Shown here: positions 53,301-64,000 of the stretch, piece after piece
Layout: every line of letters starts with the position of its first letter
Position numbering within the stretch: the stretch's first letter is position 1
Notes under the pieces: generated by a model
The model's input: only the letters and a program-made list of their open reading frames with translations
The model's database searches: none
Told to the model about the DNA's origin: nothing
Assembly (NCBI GenBank): GCA_017893485.1
Contig: CM030361.1
Coordinates: forward strand, 307,549,224-307,613,223
Origin: Hemerocallis citrina
Taxonomy: Eukaryota > Streptophyta > Magnoliopsida > Asparagales > Asphodelaceae
Direction of reading: 5' to 3'
DNA length: 64,000 bases
Program-made: the position numbers and the translations under genes

Positions 53301-55345
53301 AGAGGGTCTCGTTGATTATGGTGAACCTTTCTGAACGGACCCTGATCCTTCTCGCCTCGGCCTGATCTTGAGGAAGCTCGACCTCCGCCAGGAACTTACT
53401 GATGGGAGTCGTCCAGTCCTCTGTTGGAGGTTCGGTGGTGAGGCAGAGGGCTTCGGGGAGGGGGGGTCAATGCTGGGCTTTAGGAGGACTTCGATCAGGA
53501 CGGTGTGGTCGAGGCCCTCGAAGGATGAGGAGGCGAGTTTTGACAATGAGTCAGCCTGGGAATTTTGCTCCCTAGGGATCCGTTCTACTGAGAAGAAATC
53601 GAAGGTCGTTAAGAGGTGCTAGACTATCGCCAAGTAACGGACCATCCGAGCGCCACAACCCTCGTACTCCCCAGTGATATGGTTGACCACGAGCTGGGAG
53701 TCGCTAAAGGCCTTGAGTTTTCTGGCCCCTGCCTTGTGCGCCAGGGTGAGCCCTGCAATCATAGCCTCATATTCGACCTCGTTGTTAGAGGTAGGGAAGT
53801 TCAAGCGAAGAGAAAATTGGAGGATGAAGTTGTCAGGGTCTTTGAGGATAACGCCCGCACCGCTTCCCACCTCGCAAGACGAGCCGTCGACATAAACGTT
53901 CCAGATCGGATCTATTTCCTGATTGTCAGATGGCTCGGAGATAGTGCACTTCGTGATGAATTTGGCGAGGGACTGTCCCTTAATGGCTGTCTTGGGCTGG
54001 TAGCTGATGTTGTACTGGCTTAGTTCGATCGACCACTTGACTAAGCGGGCCGAGCTCTTGGGCTTGTGGAGGATGACCTTCAGAGGCGGGTCCGTGAGGA
54101 CCTGAATAGAGTGGACGTGGAAGTAAGGACGGAGCTTTCGCGCGGCCATTATCAGTGCGTGTGCCATCTTTTCCATCTTTGAGTATCTTGTCTCGGCCGA
54201 GAGCAAGATTTTGCTCACATAGTAGAGAGGCTTCTGAACACCATTTTCTTCTCAGACGAGCACGGTGCTGAGTGCGCTTTCCGAGGATGAGAGGTACAGG
54301 AAGAAGGGTTCTCCCGGTTTGGGTTTGCTCAGGAGCGGAGGGTTGGCGAGGTAAGACTTCAACTGGTCGAAAGTTTGTTGTTGGGGGTCACCCCATTCGA
54401 AGCCTTTTGTCCCCCGCAGGGCCTTGAAGAAGGGAAGGGACTTCTCTCCTGACTTGGAGAGGAAGCGGCCGATGGCCTCCAGTCTACCCATACACCGTTG
54501 AACCTCCTTAACATTTCTGGGAGGGGCCATGTCGATTATGGCTTGGATCTTCTCTGGATTGGCCTCTATGCCGTGTTGCCTAACGACAAACCCAAGAAAT
54601 TTCCCCGAGGAGATGCCGAAGGCACACTTAGCAGGATTAAGCCTCATGTTGTGGGACCGGAGGACGCCAAAAGCTTCCTCGAGGTCGGCGACATGATCTG
54701 GCCCCCGTCGGCTCTTGGCGAGCATGTCGTCGGCATATACTTCCATGTTGCGACCGATCTGATCTTTAAAGACTCGGTTGACAAGTCTTTGGTAGGTGGC
54801 CCAGCGTTTTTGAGTCTGAAGGGCATGACCCGGTAACAGTAGAGGCCCTGGTCAGTAACGAAAGACGTTTTGGCGATGTCCGGAGGGAACATCCGAATCG
54901 GATTATAGCCTGAAATGGCATCCATGAAGGTCAGGAGCTCTTGACCCGACGTTGCGTTGATCAGAGCATCGATGCTCAGGAGGGGGAAAGGATCCTTGGG
55001 GCACGCCGTATTAAGGTCCGTAAAGTCTATGCATATCCTCCAGTTCCCGCTGGCCTTCTTCACTATTACGACGTTAGCCAATCACTCGGGGTAGCTGACT
55101 TCTTGAATGAACCGGGCAGACATCAGTTTGTCCACCTCCACTTTCATTGCATGTTGCCTCTCTGGGGGGAACTTGCGGCGTTTCTGCTGGATTGGCTTGG
55201 AGCCCGGGGCGATGCTAAGCCTATGCATGATTAGATCTTTGGAAATCCCGGGCATGTCGGACAACGTCCAAGCGAAGAGGTCGATATTGCGGCGGACACA
55301 ATCAATTAGACTTGGCTTCAGGTCGGGGGAAAGGGTGCGGCTCAC
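53301..55345 (-). pseudogene. G3 reverse transcriptase and two RNase H domains, broken
   Basis: RT begins near 55345 (RRKFPPERQ, SARFIQEV); a stop (TGA near 55081) breaks it, then WRICIDFTDLN, LTFMDAISGYN and a frameshift near 54770 lead to EVYADDMLAKS, where the catalytic motif is YADD rather than the YVDD of G2. The gypsy RNase H (LSAETRYSKMEKMAHAL) follows after a stop near 54250. The archaeal-like RNase H (WNVYVDGSSCEVGSGAGVIL, NEVEYEAMIAGL, SDSQLVVNH) ends in a TAG near 53619. The remainder to 53316 (REQNSQADSLSKLAS) is shifted. Confidence 0.86.
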
Positions 55346-55427
55346 ACGGAACCACTTGGACTTGACTTCCGCTTCGAATGAGACCTCCTCTAATTCATCT
55401 GAATGCTCCGACTCGGGCTGGCTTCAT

Positions 55428-57622
55428 TCAGATGGAAGCTTGACTGCGTCGAGGGGGAACACCGCTGCCCCCGACCGCGGTCATGTAGCACGATCGTGCA
55501 GACTCCTGATTTCCTCTAACGACACCGACCCCGAGGTTAATGGGGAATTTCAGCTTCAAGTGGTAGGCGGAGGGAACTGCCTGGAATGAGAAAAGGCCGA
55601 GTCGACCGAGGATAGCATTGTATGCTGCCTTGACATTGACTACCATAAAATCCATTGATTCGGTCCGTGTGATGGGGGCGGTGTCAGCTGTTACATTCAA
55701 CGTCACGATCCCTTCAATTTATACCGGGATGCCCGAGAACCCATGCAGGGTGTACCCGACCGGCTTCAGCTTATCTCGTGGGAGCTTGAGGTTCTCAAAT
55801 GCTTCCAAGAAGAGGATGTTGACTGAGCTCCCGTTGTCCACAAGAATTCGGCGGACTTCAAAATTTTCCATGATGAGGCTAATGACGAGGGCATCGCAGT
55901 GTGGGAGCCGGACTCCCTCTAGGTCTTCTCCAGAAGAGGATACCGGTCGCTGCTGAATCTAGGGGGAGGGATGGTCCCGGACGAAGTTAACCTCTCGGAA
56001 GAAGGCCTTACGGGAGGTATTAGATCCCCCTCCCATGGGTCCCCCATGGACGCAGTGTAGTATGGCCTGCCCTCCAGTCTCCTCGGGCTCGGGGTCCCGC
56101 TCGGGCCGCTGGTTGATTGTTCGAGGAGGAGGCAAAGGCCTCGGATTCCTAGGATCCCTCCGCTCTCTCGGATTATCCCGAGTGAACTCTCTTAAGTACC
56201 CTCGCTGGATGATGGCCTTGATCTTGTCATTAAGGGCTCGATAGTTATCCATCTCGTGCCCGTTGTCTCGGTGGAAGCGGCAGTAGAATCTCTGGTCTCG
56301 CTTCTTGTTGTTGCTCGGTCGGGGAGGAAGTCGGATGAGTCCTTTATCCTCGATCTCCATCAGGATTGCCGAAATGTTATGGGTCAGAGGCGTATACCTC
56401 TCAAATCGAGGGACCGGAGGATCACTCTTGAGACTGGCTGTGTCTTTCATGGTTTTCTTGACGGGCTCGACGTCGTCGGCCTTCCGCTTCCCCTTGGCAG
56501 TGGCTTCTTTGGTGCCCTTCGAATTTAGGGCCTCTTCTGCTCGAATGTACTTCTCGACTCTGTTGAGCAGGTCAGGAAGTCGACGGGTGGTTTTTTGGCC
56601 AATGAAGCCTTCAGCTGACCGTGCCAAACATTGTGTCGGAAAGCCACTGACGCGATGCCCGCATCAAGAGAGGAGACAGACCCTGCCTCTGTGGTGAACC
56701 TCCGAACGAAATTGCGGAGCGACTCCCCTTCCTTCTGCCTGAGGTCCACAAGGGACGCGCTCGTCTTTTCAACCTTTCTGCTAGTCACGAAGTGAGCTAG
56801 GAAGTTTGCTTACAACTGGTCGAACGAGAAGACTGAGCCGAAAGTGAGCTTTAAGAACCATTTCCGAGCCGGACCACGAAGGGTAGCAGTGAAGGCGCGA
56901 CAGAGGAGGGGATCCGCAGCGCTGTGAATCATCATGAGGGTCTTAAACCCTTCCATGTGATCAGCGGGATCACCCTCTCCGTTGTAGGTCTCGAATTGGG
57001 GAGGCCTGAAATTTCGGGGGATCTTGGCTTCCAAGATTTTGGGGGGGGGGAGAATAGGGGTCCGGTCAACCAATGACCCTGACCCGGCATCGGTCCGCCC
57101 TCGCCGAGATGGGCGAGGCGGTTCTCCATCTCTCGTAAGCGCCAGAGGACGACATCCTCTTGTTCCATGGGGCGGGCCGATCCATTGGACTCACCTCCCC
57201 TTGCTCTCGACCGAGGGTCGGAGTTATTGCGGACCTCGGTTCCATGGCCGCTTCGGATTGCTTGAAGGACCTCCTCCCGAAAGTTTTGGAACTTGACCCT
57301 CGTGACTGGGGCTTGCCCCACCGGATCCTATGGGGGCGGAGGTCCACGGGGAGAGTGGCTGTGTCCTGGATCGCGCTCTATGGATGGTCGTCTGCAATGG
57401 TTCGAGACCAAGTTGGAAGTGGCCTCTCCCCTTGTCCGACTGGCCTGCCGATTCAAGATGACTCGTCGCAAATCAGTTGTGTTCGAGTGAGAAGCAAACC
57501 GGGCCGTGTCCGACCGTGCCGTTGACCCGTGGTTGGTTGGAACCTTGGGCGTCCGCGCGGCTGTGATGTGGAGGGTCAGGGTGTCGTGCCGAGGTTACGA
57601 CCCTTCTGGCTTTGGGAGCCAT
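55428..57622 (-). pseudogene. gag: G3 gag-protease, several frameshifts
   Basis: It starts at ATG 57622 (MAPKARRV). Frames change near 57480 and at the G-run at 57044-57053. The capsid domain (NFRPPQFETYNGEGDPADHMEGF, GPARKWF) has a stop near 56810 and a shift near 56570. The knuckle (FYCRFHRDNGHEMDNY) has lost its last Cys. Protease keeps MDFMVVNVKAAYNAILGRLG. It is close to the intact G1 polyprotein, which gives a reference for the damage. Confidence 0.85.
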
Positions 57623-57684
57623 GGAAGAGCTCAGACTTGAGGAGACGTTCCTGGCTGGGCTCAGACTGGCGACAGTACCTGTGT

Positions 57685-57702
57685 TTCCCACAGACGGCGC
57701 CA
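57685..57702 (-). other. primer-binding site of G3
   Basis: The minus strand reads TGGCGCCGTCTGTGGGAA, three bases (ggt) after the LTR end. Confidence 0.8.
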
Positions 57703-57705
57703 ACC

Positions 57706-58239
57706 TGATGCTATTTGTTTTTGGGGTGTGGGGGCAGCAGGTGTGAGTTCTTGTAATTTATAAAGAGGAAGCTGTGGTACTAACGTCGATCTGATCCTAG
57801 GATATAGGACTGGCTCGGGAGTAGCAGGGGAGAGGTAGAGGTCGGGCGCTCCGCTCGGGTCTACTTGTCGATGTTGGGTGAAGTAGCTCGGCTTGGATAT
57901 AGTAGCTCGGCTCGGCCTTGTGTACCTGCACACTGCCTAGAAACACCGGGAGAAGTCCCGGCGGCAGGCCCTCTGACAATCTAGTCAGTCACTGAGAAAG
58001 CAACAGTAACTAGGGTTTAGGTGGGAAAAAATTTATTACCTCTAGAAGTGAGGAGGGGGGCTGATATTTATAGACAGGGGTAAACGGGTCTGAGACCCTA
58101 CCGGGCCGGGTTGGACCCGTTTACCCATGGGCCTGAAATGGTTGAAACCTAGCCTGATGCTGGACTTGATGATCACGGAAAAGCAGGTTTTGAGGAGATC
58201 TGAGGGTCCTGATTGTGCTGCTCTCTTTATTCCATATCA
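57706..58239 (-). repeat. 5' LTR of G3 (534 bp)
   Basis: Minus strand TGATATGGAATAAAG to AGCATCA, with TATAAATATC near 58073. It pairs with 46316-46850. Confidence 0.92.
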
Positions 58240-58244
58240 AGATC

Positions 58245-58640
58245 CATTATTAGTGACTTCAGCTGTAATAAAAGGTCGTGAGCTCAAAGCTCGACCCCAG
58301 CTCACTCAATAAGCAAATAAATACACGATTCAAATTCCCGACAAAGAAAGAGACTGGCCATTGAACCACAATGACACTTGCAGATGACTAAGTATTTATG
58401 AAGTATATGGACATATGTTACTATGAAATAGAACGTAACCCTTAATCAACCGAAATTTACAAATTTCCCTGTGTGCACTTGACCATAAGAATGCAATTAG
58501 CGGATTTAGCACATTAATTTTCAGAGTCCAATACTATGTACAGCAAATAATTAAATGACTAATTATAAAAAAAATAATTAAATTGCTAAGACATTAATAC
58601 CTTGTGAATGTAAGAGACTAAATTTAAATCCTGTATCAAT
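58245..58640. other. unique AT-rich interval between G3 and the LINE
   Basis: It follows the G3 target duplication. No gene or element is recognised. Confidence 0.5.
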
Positions 58641-59089
58641 GTTTTTTTTTTGAGGTAAAAGGTGGAATAAGGCCACCCTGTTTCATTAATAAGAAGTTAA
58701 TAAAACAACCCCGGCGTACCGGGAGAAACCAACAATACAAAACAAAAGTACAATGCAGGAAGAAAATGAAAGCAAAACAAACATACACCCCCAACAAACC
58801 CTGGGGGGTAGGTCTAACTACTCAAACATCCAGCAACCAGAGAGTACAGTAGGTTGAAACAAAACACAAGCTGGCAAAAGCACTGTCATGACTGGTGAAG
58901 CCAGTCCCTCAGTCCAGCGTCGGCTTGAACTCTACCTCCTCATCGTCAAACTCCTCTACCTGAAATACTTTGGCTATCCTTCCTCTTGCCCCCGTGGCCG
59001 CAGCTGTAGCCCAAAAAAGAGATAAGATGTATGATATGAGTCAGGTTACCAGAAATACTATTACATGAAGCACGAAAATAAAAATTATT

Positions 59090-62000
59090 TCAGTCAAGCC
59101 ATAACACCCATGTTGTAGCCGCTATTGTAATGTACCACGCCTCCTTCATATCATGGCGAATCGTTGCAAATTTGGGGCCAATCCACAAATACTCATATGC
59201 GCAGGGGTAGTCGCCTGTTCCTAAGGCTCGGAGTACCTCAACCATAATTGCCTTACTTCTAGGGCAGTGAATGAAAAGGTGATTTAGATCTTCTACCTGT
59301 GTGTCGCAGAAACCACAATTGGTCGCCACCTGTGGTTGCCTTTTGGCAAGGTTTTGCCTAGTGAGGATAGCATTATTGAGCACTAGCCATAAGAAAACTC
59401 TGACTTTAAGGGGAGTTTTCGCCTTCCACAACACCTGTGCCTAGCTGGGTCTGCATCATCGAAAGTGGATCCGATGATACAAAGATCTCACCGAGAAAGC
59501 TCCCTTGCTCTCGAGTCCCCATCGCTTCTGATCTGGGCCTTGTGTGCACCTTGTGCCTGCCCGTGAGATGTGTGCTTGCATGTCAAGCAATTGCTGGTGA
59601 AGATTTGGGGTGAGCGTTCCTCGGAACGCCGGTCTCCAACCTCCCTTTTTCCAACCTTCGGCAACGGACATATTCGGTCGACTCGACTTCTCATACAGCT
59701 CTGGGAACGTTTCCTTCAGGAAATAGGCTCCACACCACCTATCCCACCAGAATCTGGTGGACCGACCATTGCCGATAGTCGACGTGATTGCCGAATTGAA
59801 GGGGCCGCTAGCCTTGGTAATTCCTTTCCAGAGTCGCGACACTTTAGCCCCTACTCGGAATCCAAGGTTTCTCGTGCCTTTTCCCCTAAGATAAGGTTGA
59901 ATGAAGTCCTGCCAACCTTCCCCGCTGTTGTGGAATACCTTCCACCACCATTTCCCCAGCAGGGCAAGGTTCATATCTCTGAGGTCGATGATGCCTAGCC
60001 CTCCATGCCTCTTCTTTATGCAAGCGATACTCCATTTGATGAGGTGGTAACCTCCTTTTTCCGAATCTGCCCCCTTCCAAAGGAATCATTTTCGAATCCT
60101 GTCAATTCTCTGGATCACCCATCTTGGAAGCTCGAAAAATGACATGTAGTAGATTGGCAGGTTAGACAACACTGAGTTGATGAGTACCACTCTGCCCCCG
60201 AGAGACAACGATTTACCTTTCCAACCAGACAGTCTGTCCTCCACCCTGTCAATGATAGGCAACCAGTCTGCTTTAGATAATTTTCCTGGTCTGAGTGGTA
60301 GCCCTAGGTATTTGATAGGGAAGCCACTAGTCGTACAGTTCAAAATAGTAGCGTGTTCTCCTGCTACATCATCGGATAGGGAAATTGGAGTCAGCGCACT
60401 CTTGTGAAAATTAATCCTAAGGCCTGACCAGGCCTTAAAACAGTATAGGATTCCTTTAAAGCAGACAGTTTCTCGTCTAGACCCATTACCAAAGAGTAGG
60501 GTGTCATCTGCGTATTGCAGGATCGTACACCCTTTAGAAGACGCGGAACTGGCCACTGGCGTGATCCAACCTTTTTCCTGGCAATTCTCCAGCATAACCC
60601 TCAACACATCCGCTACGATAGTAAACAGGAGTGGTGATAGCGTCCCCTTGTCTGAGACCCTTCCTGCAAGGGAACGGCTGTCCCGACCTACCATTCACTG
60701 ATATGGCCATTTTGCTAGTCTGCAAGCACTGCCTGATCCAGCAGATCCATTTATTCCCGAAACCCCTACCCCTGAGAGCTTCCAGCAAGCACTCCCAATC
60801 GACCGAGTCATAAGCTTTCTCAAAGTCCAGCTTAAGCAGAAAGCTCTTAGAGTTGGTCGTATGGCAGCGGTGGATAACTTGTTCCACCGTTGCCACACAA
60901 TCTAGGATATTTCTGCCCTTAATGAAGCCCGATTGAGATTTGTTGATAAGGCTGTCCATAATATTCCCCAGGCGGATAGCTAGGATTTTCGTAATAATCT
61001 TCGCCGAGCAATTTATGAGGCTAACCGGCCTAAAATCGCCCACTTTCGTCGCCTCTTCCCGTTTGGGAATCAGGACTACATCCGCAAAATTAAACATACT
61101 CAGTCTGAGCTTGTTGTTAAAAAAGTCATCCATCAATGCCATATAGTCCTCTTTAATTTCTTCCCAGAAAATTTGGAAGAACATCATAGGAAAGCCGTCT
61201 GGCCCTAGCGACTTGTCTGCTCCTAAGTGACTGATAGCCTTTTTAACTTCCTCCTTCGAGAACGGAGACTCCAGGCAGGATAGTGAAGGCGATGACTTGA
61301 TCTGGTAAGTCTGCCAGAAATCATTCCTGAGTGGGACCCGGAAGTCATTCTTCTTCCCCAAGAGGTCCTTGTAGTATCTTTGGAATACAGTGGAAATCAC
61401 TTGTTCATCTTGTACTGTCCCCGAGCTTGTTTCTAAGGATAAAATAAGATTGGACCTGCGCCTTGCACTTGCCACACGGTGGAAGAAGGCCGTGTTCGCG
61501 TCTCCCTCCTTGAGCCACGAAATTCTAGATCTTTGCTGCCATTTAAAATCTTCCATCTTATAGAGATTGACAATATTCTCCCGGAGCTCCAGAAGTCTAT
61601 TTCTTTCCTCCTGTGACAGGTCTCTCAATTCCTCCACTCTTTCAAGTTCATCAATTCCTTCCAACAAGGAATCTTTTGCGCGCCAGATGGTCGAGAACCT
61701 AGATCGGTTCCATTTACGTAGCCGCTTTTTTAATCTGCGAATTGTTTCACACCATCGGCCCGCAGCATCTGTGCCAGTCACTGGGAGCGCCCAATTTTCC
61801 ATTACCAGGTGGTGAAACCCCTGAATCTCCAGCCATGCCTTCTCAAATCGGAATTTTCTATACCTTTTGGCTCCCTGAGGCCTAATGTCAAGGAGGATTG
61901 GAGTATGATCTGACGTTGGTCTAGGGATCGATCTAGCAGTTACAAGGGGGAACTTAGTCTCCCAGTCCATCGATATGAGAATCCTGTCCAATTTTGTCAT

Positions 62001-62572
62001 AATCGGAGTAGACTGCATGTTAGACCACGTAAATAGTCTATCATTAATGGGGATATCAATCAACTCCAGATCCGTTATCACTCTATTGAACTCTACTCTG
62101 TGCCTGTCGCTGGAACCTCTACCCTTGTGTTCAAACGCAAATCGGGTAATATTGAAGTCCCCCCAACAATCCACGCCCCCGGCCAACGGAGACGAATATT
62201 GATCAGTTCTTGCCAAAAGGCCTCACGCTCTGAAGCCACGTTCGGCCCATAAACAACTGTGATAGTCTGCATATACTTATCCTCTCGTCGTTCCAGTCGT
62301 GTAGTCAGGGAGAAGGTACCATTATAGACCTCTGAACAAGTGAGCAGGTCTGAGTTGAAGCCAATGGCAATTCCCCCTGAGGCTCCCTCGGATGGGCGTA
62401 AAACCCATTCCTTGATTTTGTTCCCCCCTAATCTCTTGAATTTGGTCCCATGACTAAGTTTGGTCTCCTGAAGCCCAACTACTTCCGCCTTGGACTTCGT
62501 GATAACATCTCTAACCATATCTCTTTTACCTTTATCCCCCAGACCCCGGACATTCCAGAATAGCGTATTCAT
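59090..62572 (-). pseudogene. LINE ORF2: endonuclease, reverse transcriptase, zf-RVT, frameshifted
   Basis: ATG at 62572. The endonuclease has FWNVRGLG (Asn), GLQETKL (Glu), VYGP, then GGDFNITR after a shift near 62200, and TSDHTPI (Ser-Asp-His). RT has LGPDGFPMMFFQ, FRPVSLINC, QSGFIKGRNILD and LKLDFEKAYDSVDW. A shift near 60660 leads to LSPLLFTIVADV, the catalytic YADD and KYLGLPL. Further breaks lie near 60086 and 59450. The C-terminus has LLGKWWWKV and the zinc-binding CGFCDTQVEDLNHLFIHC of zf-RVT. It nicks target DNA and primes reverse transcription on it. Confidence 0.88.
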
Positions 62573-63930
62573 TGGGGAACCATGTCCGAAATGACAGTGT
62601 GTGAGGGACTAGGACAGGTTTTGCCATCAGAGGCCGTTATCCCCCTAGAGTTGGATCCTAGATCCTTAAGAGCACTAGGTTTAGCCCTCTCAGATTCCCA
62701 ATCCCTCATTTTGTTAAGAAGTAACGTGTTGCGTTCTTTATCGCAAACTTCCAAACCATAGGTCGTAGCTAATAGAAAATTTTCATAGTCTGACATGAAA
62801 TTTAAAATATTAGCAAGAAAAATTTTTGTACCTCCATTGACGTGTTTAGCCGCTTTGGCGGCCGTAGCTCTCTCCAAAAAGTCATCCAAGGACTCCGCAT
62901 GAGTCCTCTTAGGTGAGCAGAGAACTCTGAACCCAACTGTCCTCTGAGACGACCCTGGGCTTCCTCTGGGAGCTGACTCTGGGAGTGTGGAAAGTACCAT
63001 CTCAGGGGAGATCTCCCTCTGGGTGTTAACAATGAACTCAAGATCCTCTGACTCCTCATCCGTGAATGAGAATTCTTTATCTAGGTTGAGCCGCCCTTCT
63101 AGGTCCTCCTCACTATTTGTGAGTTGAATCTCCCTTTGTAGGCTAGACACTCTCAGTGCGGACTCCTCATTGAGCCCGTAGATTGGAGATTCATTAATAA
63201 CAGAATTGTCCACCCTAGCGGTCCCCTCGGTGGGCCCGCTCCCAGTTTGATATTGTGTCTCACTGACCGAAACTCTAGTGTTGTCTGACCCAGAAACAAT
63301 AACAGTCTCTTTGGACCCCTCATTGGGCCCATTAGTCCCTATAAAATGCCCGCCAGTTGACCCCTGCTTCACACCATCGATAGTAGACTTTTTAAAGTCC
63401 TTGCTGCGGTACAATGTACCGCATGCCTCAAACACAGCAGAAGCTGTCATATCGATGCTATCGGTGGAGCCAGCTGGCAAAGCTTCATTTGTGAGAAAAG
63501 CGGTTGGCTCAGAAGGCGTGATTTCCGATGTATGCTTTGTAATCGCTGCTTTAGGAAATGCCTTTGTAACCAAGGCAGAAAACGACGCTTCATCTTCGTC
63601 TTCTTTCCCATTTTCTCTCATCAACTTCGCTCCAAAACCTCTGCCATTTTTCCCAAAATCACCCCCTTCCAAAAGCTTGTTCATCTTACCTACTCCCTCA
63701 GCACTCAGTTCGTACTCCTTAGCGCCCTCTTTCCTGAGGTTGGTCAGATCTGGGTTCGCCTCTTTACCCAGGGGCAACTCTGGCTCCTGTCGCAACTGCT
63801 CCTCTGAAGTTTCTTTTTCTTCTTCTGGCGCATACCAAAGCTTTTTGACCCACTCCTTGGTCGAGAGCTTTCCTTTGTCTGTCTCCTTCCCCAAAGCTGT
63901 CGCCTTTCCTTCGGTTGTCGTCTTCTGCAT
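62569..63930 (-). CDS. LINE ORF1, open frame of 453 aa
   Basis: The frame is open from ATG 63930 to TGA 62569-62571. It is acidic and low-complexity, rich in Lys/Glu/Thr/Ser, with no hydrophobic core. Plant L1 ORF1 proteins usually have a DUF4283 RNA-binding part and a zinc knuckle. Neither is seen, so this may be the C-terminal part of a longer ORF1 that begins off window or is split by a frameshift. WVKKLWYAPEE near the start would suit such a linker. The stop overlaps the ORF2 start as ATGA. Confidence 0.6.
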   Translation of the reverse strand: MQKTTTEGKATALGKETDKGKLSTKEWVKKLWYAPEEEKETSEEQLRQEPELPLGKEANPDLTNLRKEGAKEYELSAEGVGKMNKLLEGGDFGKNGRGFGAKLMRENGKEDEDEASFSALVTKAFPKAAITKHTSEITPSEPTAFLTNEALPAGSTDSIDMTASAVFEACGTLYRSKDFKKSTIDGVKQGSTGGHFIGTNGPNEGSKETVIVSGSDNTRVSVSETQYQTGSGPTEGTARVDNSVINESPIYGLNEESALRVSSLQREIQLTNSEEDLEGRLNLDKEFSFTDEESEDLEFIVNTQREISPEMVLSTLPESAPRGSPGSSQRTVGFRVLCSPKRTHAESLDDFLERATAAKAAKHVNGGTKIFLANILNFMSDYENFLLATTYGLEVCDKERNTLLLNKMRDWESERAKPSALKDLGSNSRGITASDGKTCPSPSHTVISDMVPQ

Positions 63931-64000
63931 GTTACGGCAGAGTGGAGTATAGCCCTTTTTGGGGTCTGTCCCTGTCCCTCCCCTCTGTCCAACTGCGTGT

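Larger units (their letters stand above)
46316..58239 (-). mobile_element. G3: complete Tat-type Ty3/gypsy element (11.9 kb), degraded
   Basis: Perfect 5-bp target duplications AGATC lie at 46311-46315 and 58240-58244. On the minus strand the order is 5' LTR (58239-57706), PBS (57702), gag-protease (57622-55428), RT, RNase H, second RNase H and integrase (55345-52158), tandem array (52020-51640), antisense gene on the plus strand (48462-51504), second tandem array (48160-47090), polypurine tract and 3' LTR (46850-46316). The LTRs (534 and 535 bp) differ at clearly more positions than those of G2, so this is an older insertion. It lies 660 bp after the stop of the candidate host gene. Confidence 0.93.
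58641..64000 (-). mobile_element. LINE (plant L1-type), 5' end off window
   Basis: A T-run at 58642-58651 on the plus strand is the poly(A) tail of a minus-strand non-LTR element. Reading leftward from 63930 come ORF1 and ORF2 with endonuclease, reverse transcriptase and a C-terminal zf-RVT region, then a 3'UTR of about 430 bp. Several frameshifts in ORF2 make this copy inactive. The 5' end and target duplication are outside the window. Confidence 0.88.

Noticed and set aside
57044..57053. Biological frameshift at the ten-G run in G3 gag
   Set aside because: A homopolymer of this length may be a sequencing or assembly error. It is counted as damage but not as a finding.

Overview
The window is angiosperm nuclear DNA. 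It is dominated by transposable elements, and one plausible host gene sits between them. The plant assignment rests on Ty3/gypsy elements of the Tat type (gag with a Cys/His knuckle, protease with DNGSS, two RNase H domains, antisense extra ORFs), plant-mobile-domain (PMD) genes, a PIF/Harbinger element with a NAM-associated ORF, a plant-type LINE with a zf-RVT end, and GT-AG introns. I cannot name the species.

Layout. 1-8407: element G1, a Tat-like gypsy element on the minus strand, cut by the left window edge almost exactly at its 3' LTR. It has an intact gag-protease but no reverse transcriptase or integrase, and an intact four-exon gene on the opposite strand. 8408-9191 and 24002-24700: one array of ~340-bp hairpin-forming tandem repeats, split by element G2. 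9192-24001: G2, a 14.8-kb Tat element on the plus strand with 595-bp LTRs, a degraded gag-pol, several tandem arrays and an antisense gene. 24730-26351: a PMD gene with one in-frame stop. 26400-29570: palindromic tandem repeats, TTAGGG-like tracts and a ~2-kb duplication. 29575-30177: a Copia reverse-transcriptase fragment. 30204-38138: a full-length PIF/Harbinger element with TAA target duplications. It carries a transposase, a NAM-like ORF1 and a captured PMD gene that is itself broken by a 1.8-kb LTR-like insertion. 38142-46310: a candidate host gene of three exons (143 aa). Its 5.4-kb first intron holds a truncated LINE flanked by a 14-bp duplication, which in turn holds a Harbinger-type MITE. 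46316-58239: G3, a Tat element on the minus strand with a perfect 5-bp duplication (AGATC), full domain content and many frameshifts. 58641-64000: a LINE on the minus strand, running off the right edge.

The clearest higher-order pattern is the antisense gene shared by G1, G2 and G3. In all three it lies between integrase (or protease in G1) and the 3' LTR and points against gag-pol. It has four exons with intron phases 1, 0, 0 where they can be read, a TATA box 150-210 bp upstream of the ATG, and an AATAAA after the stop. In G2 and G3 it is bracketed by related direct tandem repeats. It looks like a separately expressed cassette kept through the divergence of three families, including one that lost pol. 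All functional statements are inferred from sequence by eye; no search or alignment program was run.
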